DNA of 64,000 bases from Vibrio sp. 14G-20 (GTDB taxonomy: Bacteria; Pseudomonadota; Gammaproteobacteria; Enterobacterales; Vibrionaceae). The notes beneath the pieces were generated by a model that did not search any database, was not told the origin of the DNA, and worked only from the letters and a program-made list of their open reading frames with translations. Of this stretch, positions 1 through 9,006 are shown in pieces; the first letter of the stretch is position 1, and the number at the start of each line of letters is the position of its first letter. The DNA lies in the NCBI RefSeq assembly GCF_026241515.1, contig NZ_JAPHPW010000023.1:19726-83725 (forward strand), read 5' to 3'. The position numbers and the translations under genes are program-made.

Positions 1-7
1 GCTTTGG

Positions 8-805
8 TTATCTTTTCTCCGCCACCTTGACTTCATCCCACATGGAATCAAGCTGTTGTAGTGAAAAATCGGTCAAATTTTTATCTTGCTGACGAACTTT
101 TTGTTCCACCCCTTTAAAGCGACGTGAAAACTTCAGATTGGCTTTGTTCAGCGCCGTTTCTGGATTTTTACCTAAATGTCGCACCAAATTGACCGTCGCA
201 AACAGCAAATCACCTAACTCTTCTTCAACCAAATCTTCGTTAGGTGTGACTTGAAGCGCCTCTTCCAGCACCTCGTCAACTTCCTCTAAAACCTTATCAG
301 CGACTGAGCCAATCGAGTCCCAATCAAAGCCAAATTTCGCGACCTGTTTTTGAATCTTTGTAGCACGCGAAAGTGCAGGTAGAGAGTTTGGTATTGAGTC
401 TAGAATACTTTCTTGAGTTTTGCCTGCTTGTGCTTTTTCTTTGGCTTTTTCCGCTTCCCAGTTGGCATTGATTTCTTCATCACTGGCAAACTCAGTATCA
501 GAGAACACATGTGGGTGACGTCGTGTTAGCTTCTCATTGATGCCATCAACCACATCAGAGAACTCAAACAAGCCCTGCTCTTTTGCTAATTGACTATAGA
601 AAATCACTTGAAACAACAGGTCGCCCAACTCTTCTTGTAGGTTCGGCCAGTCTTTGTTGTGAATCGCGTCCACCACCTCGTAAGTCTCTTCGATAGTATG
701 CGGGACAATTGTTTCAAAATTTTGTTTTAAATCCCAAGGACAGCCACCTTCTGGATCGCGCAGCTTAGTCATGATCTGTTCAAGTTGTTCAATCGGGTGA
801 TTCAT
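8..805 (-). CDS. mazG: Nucleoside triphosphate pyrophosphohydrolase MazG
   Basis: MazG hydrolyses (d)NTPs to monophosphates and pyrophosphate in the cytoplasm; in E. coli it is also linked to lowering ppGpp under starvation. Two MazG repeats are visible: EETYE at residues 39-43 followed by EELGD at 58-62, and a second acidic set ending in EEELGD in the C-terminal half. The length, 265 residues, fits E. coli MazG. An in-frame GTG lies 18 bases upstream (821-823), but AGGAAG sits just before the ATG at 805 and MNHPIEQL is the expected N-terminus. It lies behind relA, as in E. coli, but a terminator and a structured element separate the two, so it probably has its own promoter. Confidence 0.95.
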   Translation of the reverse strand: MNHPIEQLEQIMTKLRDPEGGCPWDLKQNFETIVPHTIEETYEVVDAIHNKDWPNLQEELGDLLFQVIFYSQLAKEQGLFEFSDVVDGINEKLTRRHPHVFSDTEFASDEEINANWEAEKAKEKAQAGKTQESILDSIPNSLPALSRATKIQKQVAKFGFDWDSIGSVADKVLEEVDEVLEEALQVTPNEDLVEEELGDLLFATVNLVRHLGKNPETALNKANLKFSRRFKGVEQKVRQQDKNLTDFSLQQLDSMWDEVKVAEKR

Positions 806-866
806 TGTTTTCTTCCTATTCACTGTCTTTGATTTTTAAATTTAAAACTTCACTAAAACTAAAACT

Positions 867-899
867 AAAAAAGGTGAGTAGCCAAAACTACTCACCTTT
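867..899 (-). terminator. Intrinsic terminator of relA
   Basis: The inverted repeat AAGGTGAGTAG / CTACTCACCTT has a CCAAAA loop and is followed on the minus strand by a T run (the A run at 867-872). It lies 140 bases past the relA stop codon, beyond the structured element at 930-1035. Confidence 0.8.
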
Positions 900-929
900 G
901 TTGATACTGTCTAATTCTCTAAATAATTG

Positions 930-1035
930 AAACTGTGGCTAGGCGACAAGCAAGCGAGACTCCTGGGCATAGCTTGTCTATGTGATTGAGCGAGTGCGCG
1001 CAGGCAACAACGCCATCAGCTTCAAGTATGACGAG
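930..1035. repeat. Structured intergenic element, repeat-like
   Basis: This non-coding segment sits between the relA stop and its terminator. It contains a perfect hairpin CATAG-CTTGT-CTATG near 977-991, flanked by CTC and GAG arms and by purine-rich arms (GCAAGCGAG on one side, GAGCGAGTG on the other). It ends in a block reading CAGCTTCAAGTATGACGAG. From memory this layout (AGCGAG, a hairpin around CATAG/CTATG, GAGCGAG, then CTTGAAGTATGACG) recurs in intergenic regions of Vibrio genomes, but I cannot search for copies. It lies in the relA 3' untranslated region if relA mRNA ends at the terminator. Confidence 0.45.
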
Positions 1036-1039
1036 AATT

Positions 1040-3265
1040 TTAGCCTAGTCTTTTGACACTCATAACATCTTTGATTTGCTCGACACGGCTGGTCACTCGA
1101 CTCAGGATTTCAATATTGGTCACTTCCAAATCGAAATCCATCACCGACAGCTGACGTTTATAGTCAATACGGCTCTTCATTGTCGTCACACTGACTTTTT
1201 CGTTCAAGAACAAGGATGTGATGTCTTTCAACAAGCCGGTACGTTCTAGCGCCTCTACACGCAGCGTTAAGATATACGAGCCTACAAAACCATCGCCCCA
1301 CACAGTATCTATGATACGTTCGGGTGCATGTAGGTTAAGTTCACTTAACTGTTCGCAATCGCTGCGGTGTACTGAGATACCACGCCCTTGAGTAATGTAA
1401 CCTTTGATCACATCGCCAGGGATAGGCTGACAACAACGAGCCAAGTGGGTCATTAGGTTATCGACACCTTCAACAACGACAGCATCCTTTTTCGGACGGC
1501 TCTGATGCGCAGGCTTATTGTCAGACTCAAGCAACTTCTCGAGCGCTTTCTTGTCTTCTTCTTCCGCCGTTGGTTTGTTGACCAAAGCATTGATGTGATT
1601 AACGACTTGGTTGATACGCAAATCGCCGCTACCAATACCCGCATACAATTCATCTGGAGTGTTGACGTTAAATCGTTTCAGCGCGTATTGCTCGGCGTCT
1701 TTGAGCGTCGCTCCGACTCTGCCTAACTCGACTTCTAGGATGTCTCGCCCCGCTTCGAGGTTTTTCTCACGACTCTGAGCACGGAACCAAGCGTTAATTT
1801 TTGCTCGAGCTCGGCTTGAATGAACAAAGCCTGTGGTCGGATTTAGCCAATCACGTGATGGATTCGGCTCTTTTTGAGTGATGATTTCAACCTGATCGCC
1901 CATCGCCAACTTATGAGTAAACGGAACGATTCGACCTGCGACTTTGGCACCGATACAGCGATGTCCAACCATCGAGTGGATGTGGTAAGCAAAATCCAAC
2001 GGTGTTGCACCCATTGGTAAATCGACCACATCACCGCGTGGTGTAAAGGCATAGACACGGTCATCAAAGACTTGGCTTCGAACTTCATCCAGCATTTCGC
2101 CAGAGTCCGACATCTCTTCTTGCCAATCGATAAGCTTACGCAACCAGGTAATTTTCTCATCGTAGCCACTGCGTACGCCGCTAGATGCACCTTCTTTGTA
2201 TTTCCAGTGTGCAGCAACGCCCAATTCAGAATCTTCATGCATCTGCTTAGTACGAATCTGAATTTCAATGGTCTTGCCTTCAGGGCCAAGAACTACGGTA
2301 TGAATCGACTGATAACCATTCGGCTTTGGATTCGCCACGTAGTCATCAAACTCACTGGGTAGGTGTTTATATTTGGTGTGAACCACACCTAAGCCGGCAT
2401 AACAATCTTGCAGCTGGTCTGCGATAATACGCACCGCACGCACGTCAAAAAGCTCATCAAACTCTAAGCCTTTTTTCTGCATTTTTCGCCAAATACTGTA
2501 GATGTGTTTTGGTCGACCGCTGACTTCAGCATTGATGCTTGAACGGTTCATTTCTGATGTGAGATCGTCGACAAAGTCAGTGATGTATTGTTCGCGCACG
2601 ATACGGCGCTCAGACAGCTGTTTAGCAATCTGCTTATAGGTATCGGGTTGTTGGTAGCGGAAAGCGTAATCTTCAATTTCCCACTTTAGCTGACCAATAC
2701 CGAGACGGTTTGCTAGAGGCGCGTAGATGTTGGCACACTCTTTTGCTGCCGCACGGCGCACAGCATCAGGGGCCTTTTTTACTTCTATAAGGTTACAAAT
2801 TCGCTCTGCTAGTTTGATGACTACGCAGCGGAAATCATCCACCATTGCCAATAGCATTCGTCGGACATTATCGACTTGACCCGAGGCAGCACTGCCTTCA
2901 AGGGTCACATTTAGCTGGCCCAAAGCCGCCATTTCTTCCACGCCATCAATCAGCTTTACGGTTTCCTTTCCGTAACTTTCTTCAAACGCTTCGCGCTCAA
3001 AAACACCGCTTGATACGACTGGGAAGAGTTGCGCCGCTACTAACGTTGCACGATCCATAGACAAGGTGACCAAGATTTCGATCATCTCGCGACCACGCCA
3101 AAGCAGGAGCTCGCCTTGCTCGTGATCTTTTAATAGCTCTTCACAGTGACGATAAACTTTGGTCAGTTTATTCGAGGTTTTTGCGTCTTGATTCAGTGAC
3201 GCAATCCAATTATCTAGCTCAAACTGTTCGCTTGGGTTTAAATGTGCGCTTCGTACCGCAACCAT
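1040..3265 (-). CDS. relA: GTP pyrophosphokinase RelA, (p)ppGpp synthetase I
   Basis: Ribosome-associated synthetase that makes pppGpp from ATP and GTP when uncharged tRNA enters the A site. In order: a pseudo-hydrolase domain where the HD metal-binding pair of SpoT is replaced (FPVV region), the synthetase domain with HIYSIWRKM and the FDVRAVRI segment, a TGS domain (VYAFTPRGDVVDLP), a zinc-finger region with CCQPIPGD, and a C-terminal ACT domain. It has 741 residues from the second of two adjacent ATGs, which is better spaced from AGGAAGG; V. cholerae RelA also begins MVAVRSAHL. The neighbours rlmD upstream and mazG downstream match the E. coli order. The absent HD pair predicts synthesis without hydrolysis. 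Confidence 0.97.
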   Translation of the reverse strand: MVAVRSAHLNPSEQFELDNWIASLNQDAKTSNKLTKVYRHCEELLKDHEQGELLLWRGREMIEILVTLSMDRATLVAAQLFPVVSSGVFEREAFEESYGKETVKLIDGVEEMAALGQLNVTLEGSAASGQVDNVRRMLLAMVDDFRCVVIKLAERICNLIEVKKAPDAVRRAAAKECANIYAPLANRLGIGQLKWEIEDYAFRYQQPDTYKQIAKQLSERRIVREQYITDFVDDLTSEMNRSSINAEVSGRPKHIYSIWRKMQKKGLEFDELFDVRAVRIIADQLQDCYAGLGVVHTKYKHLPSEFDDYVANPKPNGYQSIHTVVLGPEGKTIEIQIRTKQMHEDSELGVAAHWKYKEGASSGVRSGYDEKITWLRKLIDWQEEMSDSGEMLDEVRSQVFDDRVYAFTPRGDVVDLPMGATPLDFAYHIHSMVGHRCIGAKVAGRIVPFTHKLAMGDQVEIITQKEPNPSRDWLNPTTGFVHSSRARAKINAWFRAQSREKNLEAGRDILEVELGRVGATLKDAEQYALKRFNVNTPDELYAGIGSGDLRINQVVNHINALVNKPTAEEEDKKALEKLLESDNKPAHQSRPKKDAVVVEGVDNLMTHLARCCQPIPGDVIKGYITQGRGISVHRSDCEQLSELNLHAPERIIDTVWGDGFVGSYILTLRVEALERTGLLKDITSLFLNEKVSVTTMKSRIDYKRQLSVMDFDLEVTNIEILSRVTSRVEQIKDVMSVKRLG

Positions 3266-3301
3266 CATGCCTTCCTAGTTATTATGTTTTATACCCAAAT
3301 T

Positions 3302-3341
3302 CAATATGACTAACTGATTCCAAGTTAGTTCGACCATATTG
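3302..3341. other. Two-part hairpin between rlmD and relA
   Basis: CAATATG pairs with CATATTG (7 bp) as an outer stem, and CTAACT pairs with AGTTAG as an inner stem. It lies just upstream of the relA start codon, so on the minus strand it would be in the relA leader or promoter region. There is no T run, so it is not an intrinsic terminator. Confidence 0.5.
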
Positions 3342-3401
3342 ATATCAGCACAGGCTTTCCTGCGCCTTTGTGATTCATTTTCAAGCCTTGTTTAAGGGCC
3401 T

Positions 3402-4721
3402 CTAAGCCTTGATAAAGAGAGCCATCGATTCGAGATGGCTGGTGTGTGGGAACATGTCCAACATACCCAGCTTAGCTAATTGATAACCTTGTTTTTCTAA
3501 GCTCTCAGAATCTCTAGCTAGAGTAGCAGGATTACACGAAACATAAACCACACGCTTCGCTCCTAACGCTGAAATTTGATCAACGATCCCACTCGCTCCC
3601 GCACGTGCCGGGTCAAGCAATACTTTATCGAATTTCTCTTTTGCCCAAGGCTGTGAAGATAAGTCTTCTTCCAGATTAGCTTGGTAAAATTCCGTATTGC
3701 TTAACTGGTTTAACTCTGCATTAGATGTGGCTTGCTGGACCATTTCATCAACGCCTTCCACACCAACCACAAACGCTGATTGTTGCGCGATAGGCAGACT
3801 GAAGTTACCTAGACCACAAAACAGGTCTAGCACTCGTTCATTCGCTTGAGGTTCTAGCCACTCAATCGCTTGAGTCACCATCTGCTGATTCACTTTCTGG
3901 TTTACTTGGATAAAGTGGTTTGGCTCAAACGGTAACGTCACGCCAGTTTCGCTATAAGAAGGTGCATCGCCGACTAAGCGAACCAACTTATCAGTTTCGG
4001 GCATCGAGTACAGCGTAACGCCTTCTTCTTTTGCTAACGCAATCAGCGCTTGTTCATCTTTTTCAACCAAAGGCTTAAGGTGACGTAGCACCATTACAGG
4101 GCCAGTATCGCCCAACACCAATTCAACGTGCCCTAAAGACGTAAGGCTGTTGAAAGTGTTCAGTAAATTTTTCAGTTTTGGCAGCAATACATTAAGGCGA
4201 GGATCAAGCACGGCACAGTCGGTGATGTTTTCAATCTGCTTGCTCTGTTTCTTACGGAAACCGAACTGAAGTTGCTGTGTCTTTTTATCAACAAATAGGC
4301 TGATACGTGCGCGACGTCGATAACCGGTTTCATCACCGACAATAGGCTGTGCAACTTCAGTGTTAACCGTTTGGTATTGGCTCATCAGGTGGGTCAGAGA
4401 TTGCGATTTATGCTCAACCTGAGAAGAGTAACCAAGGTGTTGAAGGTGACAGCCGCCACACTGATTAAAGTGCTTACAAAACGGCTTTAAACGCTGCTCG
4501 CTCGGCTTCAATAACTTGATGAGCTTAGCTCGCGAAAACTTACTTTTACTCTCAGTAAGTTGAATAACCACCTGCTCACCGGGCAATGCGCCATCAATGA
4601 AAACCGGTTTATTCTTTTGATAAGCGATGCCAGCGCCATTGTGATCCATTCGTTCAACCAAAACCGATTGATGCTTGGTCTCGAGTTGAGTTTTCTTTTT
4701 TGGTTGGAAAAAACGTGCCAT
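3402..4721 (-). CDS. rlmD: 23S rRNA (uracil-1939-C5) methyltransferase RlmD
   Basis: SAM-dependent enzyme that makes m5U1939 in 23S rRNA. The 439 residues comprise an N-terminal TRAM domain (about residues 14-72), four cysteines for a [4Fe-4S] cluster (C82, C88, C91, C169; motif FCKHFNQCGGC), a central RNA-binding part, and a Rossmann methyltransferase with LDLFCGLGNFSLP. The catalytic nucleophile is C396 in VSCNPATLARD. It lies upstream of relA and divergent from barA, the same arrangement as E. coli rumA-relA/barA, and may be cotranscribed with relA through the 130-base gap. Confidence 0.96.
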   Translation of the reverse strand: MARFFQPKKKTQLETKHQSVLVERMDHNGAGIAYQKNKPVFIDGALPGEQVVIQLTESKSKFSRAKLIKLLKPSEQRLKPFCKHFNQCGGCHLQHLGYSSQVEHKSQSLTHLMSQYQTVNTEVAQPIVGDETGYRRRARISLFVDKKTQQLQFGFRKKQSKQIENITDCAVLDPRLNVLLPKLKNLLNTFNSLTSLGHVELVLGDTGPVMVLRHLKPLVEKDEQALIALAKEEGVTLYSMPETDKLVRLVGDAPSYSETGVTLPFEPNHFIQVNQKVNQQMVTQAIEWLEPQANERVLDLFCGLGNFSLPIAQQSAFVVGVEGVDEMVQQATSNAELNQLSNTEFYQANLEEDLSSQPWAKEKFDKVLLDPARAGASGIVDQISALGAKRVVYVSCNPATLARDSESLEKQGYQLAKLGMLDMFPHTSHLESMALFIKA

Positions 4722-4886
4722 TGCTTGTGCCTAATGTATCTTTTAATAAGTAATTGGTATCCAGGACTCACTATTATGTCTTGGAATCATTGTCGAACGT
4801 CACGGCTTTGATTAAGCTTACCGTTCACTTAACCGCCATTGTGTGCGTTATTTTCCCATATCCAGACCTCGATGTAATTAAAGAAC

Positions 4887-7700
4887 ATGACCAGATATGG
4901 CTTAAGAGCCCGTGTAATTACCTTAACTCTAGCTCCAACCCTGATTATTGGGTTGCTATTGAGTGCATTTTTCTCATTTAACCGCTATCAAGACCTTGAG
5001 GGTCAAGTGGTTAATACTGGTACTAGCATCATTGAGCCACTTGCGATTGCGAGTGAATCAGGCATGAAGCTCGAAAGTCGAGAGTCTGTTCGTCAGCTTA
5101 TTAGTTATGCTCATCGAAAAAATTCTAAGCTGGTACGCAGTATCGCGGTGTTTGATGAACGTCATGAGTTGTTTGTAACCTCGAACTTCCACCCTGATTT
5201 TGAAAGCCTGACCTATCCTAAAGACAAACCCACCCCGCATTTAAGCTCATCGAATCTGCTCGATAACACGCTGATTCTGCGGACGCCTATCATCGCCGAA
5301 GGCCAGTACATCAACTCGGCCAACGGTCAGTCTCAAGCTAACCAAGCGATCGGCTATATTGCGATAGAGTTAGATCTATCTTCACTTCGATTACAGCAAT
5401 ATCAAGAAGTGTTCTCTGCTTTCTTGGTATTAATTCTGGGGCTTGGTTTATCGGGCGTGTTTGCGTTCCGCTTGATGCACGACGTAACCCAACCGATCAC
5501 ACACATGAAAAATATGGTCGACCGAATTCGTCGAGGTCACCTAGATGTACGTATCGAAGGCAAGATGCATGGTGAGCTAGATTCGCTAAAAAACGGTATC
5601 AACGCGATGGCGGTATCGCTGTCAGAATATCACGTCGAGATGCAGCACAGTATCGACCAAGCCACATCCGATTTGCGTGAAACCCTTGAGCAGCTAGAGA
5701 TTCAAAACGTTGAGTTAGACATCGCGAAGAAACGCGCGCAAGAAGCGGCTCGTGTTAAGTCTGAGTTCTTAGCGAATATGTCTCACGAACTAAGAACACC
5801 GCTGAACGGTGTGATTGGCTTTACTCGTCAGATGCTCAAGACTCACCTATCGAACAGTCAAACCGATTACCTGCAAACCATTGAACGCTCGGCAAACAAC
5901 CTGCTTAGCATCATCAACGATATCTTGGACTTCTCGAAACTTGAAGCCGGTAAATTAGCCCTAGAGAACATTCCATTTGAATTCCAAGCCAGCCTTGAAG
6001 AGGTAGTAAACCTTCAGGCAACCAACGCTCATGAGAAGGGCCTAGAGCTGACACTGAAGATCGACCCTAAAGTACCGCCAGGCGTAGTGGGCGATCCACT
6101 GCGTATTCAACAGATCCTGACTAACCTAGTGGGTAACTCAATCAAGTTTACCGAGCGCGGTAACATTGATATCAGCGTTGAGCTTCGTTCACAAAGCGAA
6201 GATAACATCGAACTGCAGTTCATGGTTCGCGATACGGGTATTGGTATCTCAGAGCGTCAACAAGCTCAGCTGTTCCAAGCCTTCAGCCAAGCCGATGCAA
6301 GTATCTCTCGTCGTTATGGCGGTACAGGCTTAGGGCTGGTTATCACCCAAAAACTGGTCAGCCAAATGGGCGGAGAGATCAGCCTAACCAGTCGTCTACA
6401 CCAAGGTTCAACCTTCTGGTTCACTTTGAGACTATCAACGACTGATATGCCAATGACTGAGTTGATTGAGACTCAATGCCTGCAAGGTAAACAACTGCTG
6501 CTTATCGAGCCAAACATGCAAGCGGCATCGATTACTCAGCAAATCCTAACCCAAGAAGGCTTAGTGGTAACGTATCGTTCGGTTATGCCAGACGAGACGA
6601 CCTCGTATGACTACGTTCTGCTTAACCTAGCCGCGAACCAAGAGTATCAATTTGATACCGTGAGTGGTTGGGCTATCGGTGCGAAGAAGATTGCTCAAAA
6701 CGTGATTATTGGTACCCCAAGTACCGAGCTAGCGCTGGGTGAACAACTGATGAAAGAGGTCGATGTTCAGTGCATCACTAAGCCGCTTTCTCGTAAGAAA
6801 TTACTGCAAACTCTAGTATCAAATCAAGCACCAACCTTGATTGCACCAGCGATTGAAACACACTCAGAAGAGAAGCTTCCACTTACGGTATTGGCGGTCG
6901 ACGACAACCCAGCCAACCTTAAATTGATCACCGCACTGCTCAAAGAACGTGTAGAAACTGTCATCAGTTGTACCAGTGGGCAGCAGGCGATAGACAAAGC
7001 AACAGAGACACCATTTGATATCGTATTTATGGATATTCAAATGCCACAAATGGATGGTGTGACCGCTTGTCAGAACATCAAGAAGCTGGCGAACAATGCG
7101 AATACGCCTGTGATTGCCGTTACCGCGCATGCAATGATTGGCGAACGTGATCGACTGCTTGAAGCGGGTATGGATGACTATCTAACGAAGCCTATTGAGG
7201 AGCATGTTTTACAACAGGTTCTTATTCACTGGAGTCCAACCTCTGAGGTTGAGCACATCGAAAAAATAGATCCTGACCACCCTGCTGTCTCAGCTGAAGT
7301 CGACAACGGTCCAATATCAGAAACTGAAGCCAGCGTGCACAAAAACATCATCATTGATTGGCAAGCTGCGCTGAAACAAGCTGCCAATAAAGAAGACCTC
7401 GCACGCGATATGCTGAAAATGCTCGTAGACTTTATTCCAGAGGTTTATGAGGCAGCAGACAAAGCGATAGAAGACAGTGACTACCCAGTTGAAGAGCTCA
7501 TACACATCATACACAAGATGCATGGCAGCAGCTCGTACAGCGGCGTACCAAGGCTAAAATCGGTATGTGCGACGATAGAGAAAGAGCTGCGTTCTGGTAC
7601 TTCTGTTGAAGACATTGAACCAGAGCTTTTCGAGCTTCAAGATGAATTAGATAAGGTTCAAGCAACCGCGATTCATTATTTGAAACCCGCGAAGACCTAG
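4887..7700 (+). CDS. barA: Hybrid sensor histidine kinase BarA
   Basis: Tripartite inner-membrane kinase of the BarA/UvrY (VarS/VarA in Vibrio) system, which controls Csr small RNAs and so carbon metabolism and virulence. An N-terminal membrane segment (about 8-30), a periplasmic loop, a second membrane segment (about 172-195) and a HAMP domain come first. Then follow HisKA with H300 (MSHELRTPLNG), an ATPase domain with DTGIGI and GGTGLGL, a degenerate receiver-like segment, a receiver with D716 (VFMDIQMPQMDG), and a C-terminal Hpt domain with H879 (HKMHGSSSYSG). At 937 residues it is close to E. coli BarA. It is divergent from rlmD. All phosphorelay residues are present, so it should be functional. 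Confidence 0.95.
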   Translation: MTRYGLRARVITLTLAPTLIIGLLLSAFFSFNRYQDLEGQVVNTGTSIIEPLAIASESGMKLESRESVRQLISYAHRKNSKLVRSIAVFDERHELFVTSNFHPDFESLTYPKDKPTPHLSSSNLLDNTLILRTPIIAEGQYINSANGQSQANQAIGYIAIELDLSSLRLQQYQEVFSAFLVLILGLGLSGVFAFRLMHDVTQPITHMKNMVDRIRRGHLDVRIEGKMHGELDSLKNGINAMAVSLSEYHVEMQHSIDQATSDLRETLEQLEIQNVELDIAKKRAQEAARVKSEFLANMSHELRTPLNGVIGFTRQMLKTHLSNSQTDYLQTIERSANNLLSIINDILDFSKLEAGKLALENIPFEFQASLEEVVNLQATNAHEKGLELTLKIDPKVPPGVVGDPLRIQQILTNLVGNSIKFTERGNIDISVELRSQSEDNIELQFMVRDTGIGISERQQAQLFQAFSQADASISRRYGGTGLGLVITQKLVSQMGGEISLTSRLHQGSTFWFTLRLSTTDMPMTELIETQCLQGKQLLLIEPNMQAASITQQILTQEGLVVTYRSVMPDETTSYDYVLLNLAANQEYQFDTVSGWAIGAKKIAQNVIIGTPSTELALGEQLMKEVDVQCITKPLSRKKLLQTLVSNQAPTLIAPAIETHSEEKLPLTVLAVDDNPANLKLITALLKERVETVISCTSGQQAIDKATETPFDIVFMDIQMPQMDGVTACQNIKKLANNANTPVIAVTAHAMIGERDRLLEAGMDDYLTKPIEEHVLQQVLIHWSPTSEVEHIEKIDPDHPAVSAEVDNGPISETEASVHKNIIIDWQAALKQAANKEDLARDMLKMLVDFIPEVYEAADKAIEDSDYPVEELIHIIHKMHGSSSYSGVPRLKSVCATIEKELRSGTSVEDIEPELFELQDELDKVQATAIHYLKPAKT

Positions 7701-7748
7701 CGAGTACTTGTTACTCACCAATATTCGTTAGACGGTTTACCCGCCAAT

Positions 7749-7779
7749 AAAAAAGCAGAGCTCATGAGCTCTGCTTTTT
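7749..7779. terminator. Bidirectional terminator between barA and acpS
   Basis: AAAAAGCAGAGCTC pairs with GAGCTCTGCTTTTT around a short AT loop. A-run and T-run on the two sides allow termination from both convergent genes. Confidence 0.85.
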
Positions 7780-7824
7780 CTGTCTAGAGCATAGAGCACT
7801 AGATATAAAGTAGCGATAATCTGT

Positions 7825-8205
7825 TTACGATTCGAGTAACACAGTTGCCACGGCGTAGTGGCGCTCATCCGAGATAGTCAGATGAATCGATGTTGTGCCA
7901 TTTGCCTCTGCGATTTCACGCGCTTTTTTATGCAGGCTCAAAACTGGCTTGCCATGTTCATCGTTTGAAATCTCAAAGTCGTGGAAGGTCACACCCAGCG
8001 CGATACCGGTGCCTAACGCCTTAGATGCCGCTTCTTTAGCGGCAAAGCGTTTTGCAAGGTAACGTCCTTTTTGCTTAAGTTGCTGGAATACTTCAAATTC
8101 AGAATCCGTCAAAATACGCTGAGCAAAAGCGTCACCACTTCGTGACAATGCTTTTTCAACGCGTTCTATTTCTGCGATATCTGTACCTAATCCAACAACT
8201 GCCAT
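7825..8205 (-). CDS. acpS: Holo-[acyl-carrier-protein] synthase AcpS
   Basis: Transfers 4'-phosphopantetheine from CoA to a serine of acyl carrier protein, activating fatty acid synthesis. At 126 residues it has the usual length. The N-terminal GLGTDIAEIERV carries the Mg-binding aspartate and RFAAKEAASKALGTG is the second signature. It is the last gene of a recO-pdxJ-acpS run, 63 bases after pdxJ, and is closed by a shared terminator with barA. Confidence 0.96.
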   Translation of the reverse strand: MAVVGLGTDIAEIERVEKALSRSGDAFAQRILTDSEFEVFQQLKQKGRYLAKRFAAKEAASKALGTGIALGVTFHDFEISNDEHGKPVLSLHKKAREIAEANGTTSIHLTISDERHYAVATVLLES

Positions 8206-8268
8206 GTTTCCTCTACAACTTAACTTCTATCTAATGATTAACTGCGCATCGCTTACTACTTACAAAAC

Positions 8269-9006
8269 TTAAGAGTTGTTACGTGCTGTTTCCATGATTG
8301 CTTTCATGTCTGCAACGGCTTTGTTTAAGCCATCAAACACTGCGCGACCCATGATCGAGTGACCGATGTTCAGCTCGTAGATCTCTGGAAGTGCCGCAAT
8401 TGGAGCAACGTTGTGGTACGTCAGGCCATGACCCGCATTGACAGTGATACCAAGATCATCTGCATAGCTCGCGCCCGCTGCGATCTTCTTCAGCTCGTCT
8501 TGTTGATCTTCTTCAGTCTTAGCATCAGCATAGTGACCCGTGTGCAGTTCAATGAACGGTGCGCCACACGCTTTTGCTGCGTCGATTTGCTCACGATCTG
8601 CATCGATAAATAAAGAGACCTTAATACCTGCAGCCGACAGTTTTTCCGTCGCCGCTTTGATCTTTTCAAGTTGACCAACCACGTCTAAGCCACCTTCAGT
8701 GGTCAGCTCTTCACGCTTCTCTGGAACCAGACAAACAAACTCAGGATTAGTATCGAGGGCAATTTGAACCATCTCGTCCGTTACTGCCATTTCCAAATTC
8801 ATACGAGTTTGAAGTGTCTCAGCCAGAATACGTACATCGCGGTCAACGATATGACGACGGTCTTCACGCAGGTGAACTGTAATGCCGTCCGCACCCGCAC
8901 GTTCAGCAATTTCAGCTGCGTGTACTGGATCTGGGTATTTAGTACCACGTGCATTACGTAGTGTTGCAATATGGTCGATATTAACGCCTAAAAGGATTGA
9001 GCTCAT
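8269..9006 (-). CDS. pdxJ: Pyridoxine 5'-phosphate synthase PdxJ
   Basis: Condenses 1-deoxy-xylulose 5-phosphate with 3-amino-2-oxopropyl phosphate to give pyridoxine 5'-phosphate, the last ring-forming step of de novo vitamin B6 synthesis. At 245 residues it is a TIM barrel with the signatures NIDHIATLRNARGT at the N-terminus, GITVHLREDRRHI, and HTGHYA with NAGHGLTY in the C-terminal half. Its start overlaps the recO stop by 4 bases, which implies translational coupling. The neighbouring acpS and recO match the E. coli era-recO-pdxJ-acpS order. Confidence 0.97.
   Translation of the reverse strand: MSSILLGVNIDHIATLRNARGTKYPDPVHAAEIAERAGADGITVHLREDRRHIVDRDVRILAETLQTRMNLEMAVTDEMVQIALDTNPEFVCLVPEKREELTTEGGLDVVGQLEKIKAATEKLSAAGIKVSLFIDADREQIDAAKACGAPFIELHTGHYADAKTEEDQQDELKKIAAGASYADDLGITVNAGHGLTYHNVAPIAALPEIYELNIGHSIMGRAVFDGLNKAVADMKAIMETARNNS

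Noticed and set aside
1843..2289. 148-residue open frame inside relA on the same strand
   Set aside because: It is an alternative frame of the RelA coding region with no ribosome site and low-complexity, cysteine/tryptophan-rich composition; RelA is intact across it.
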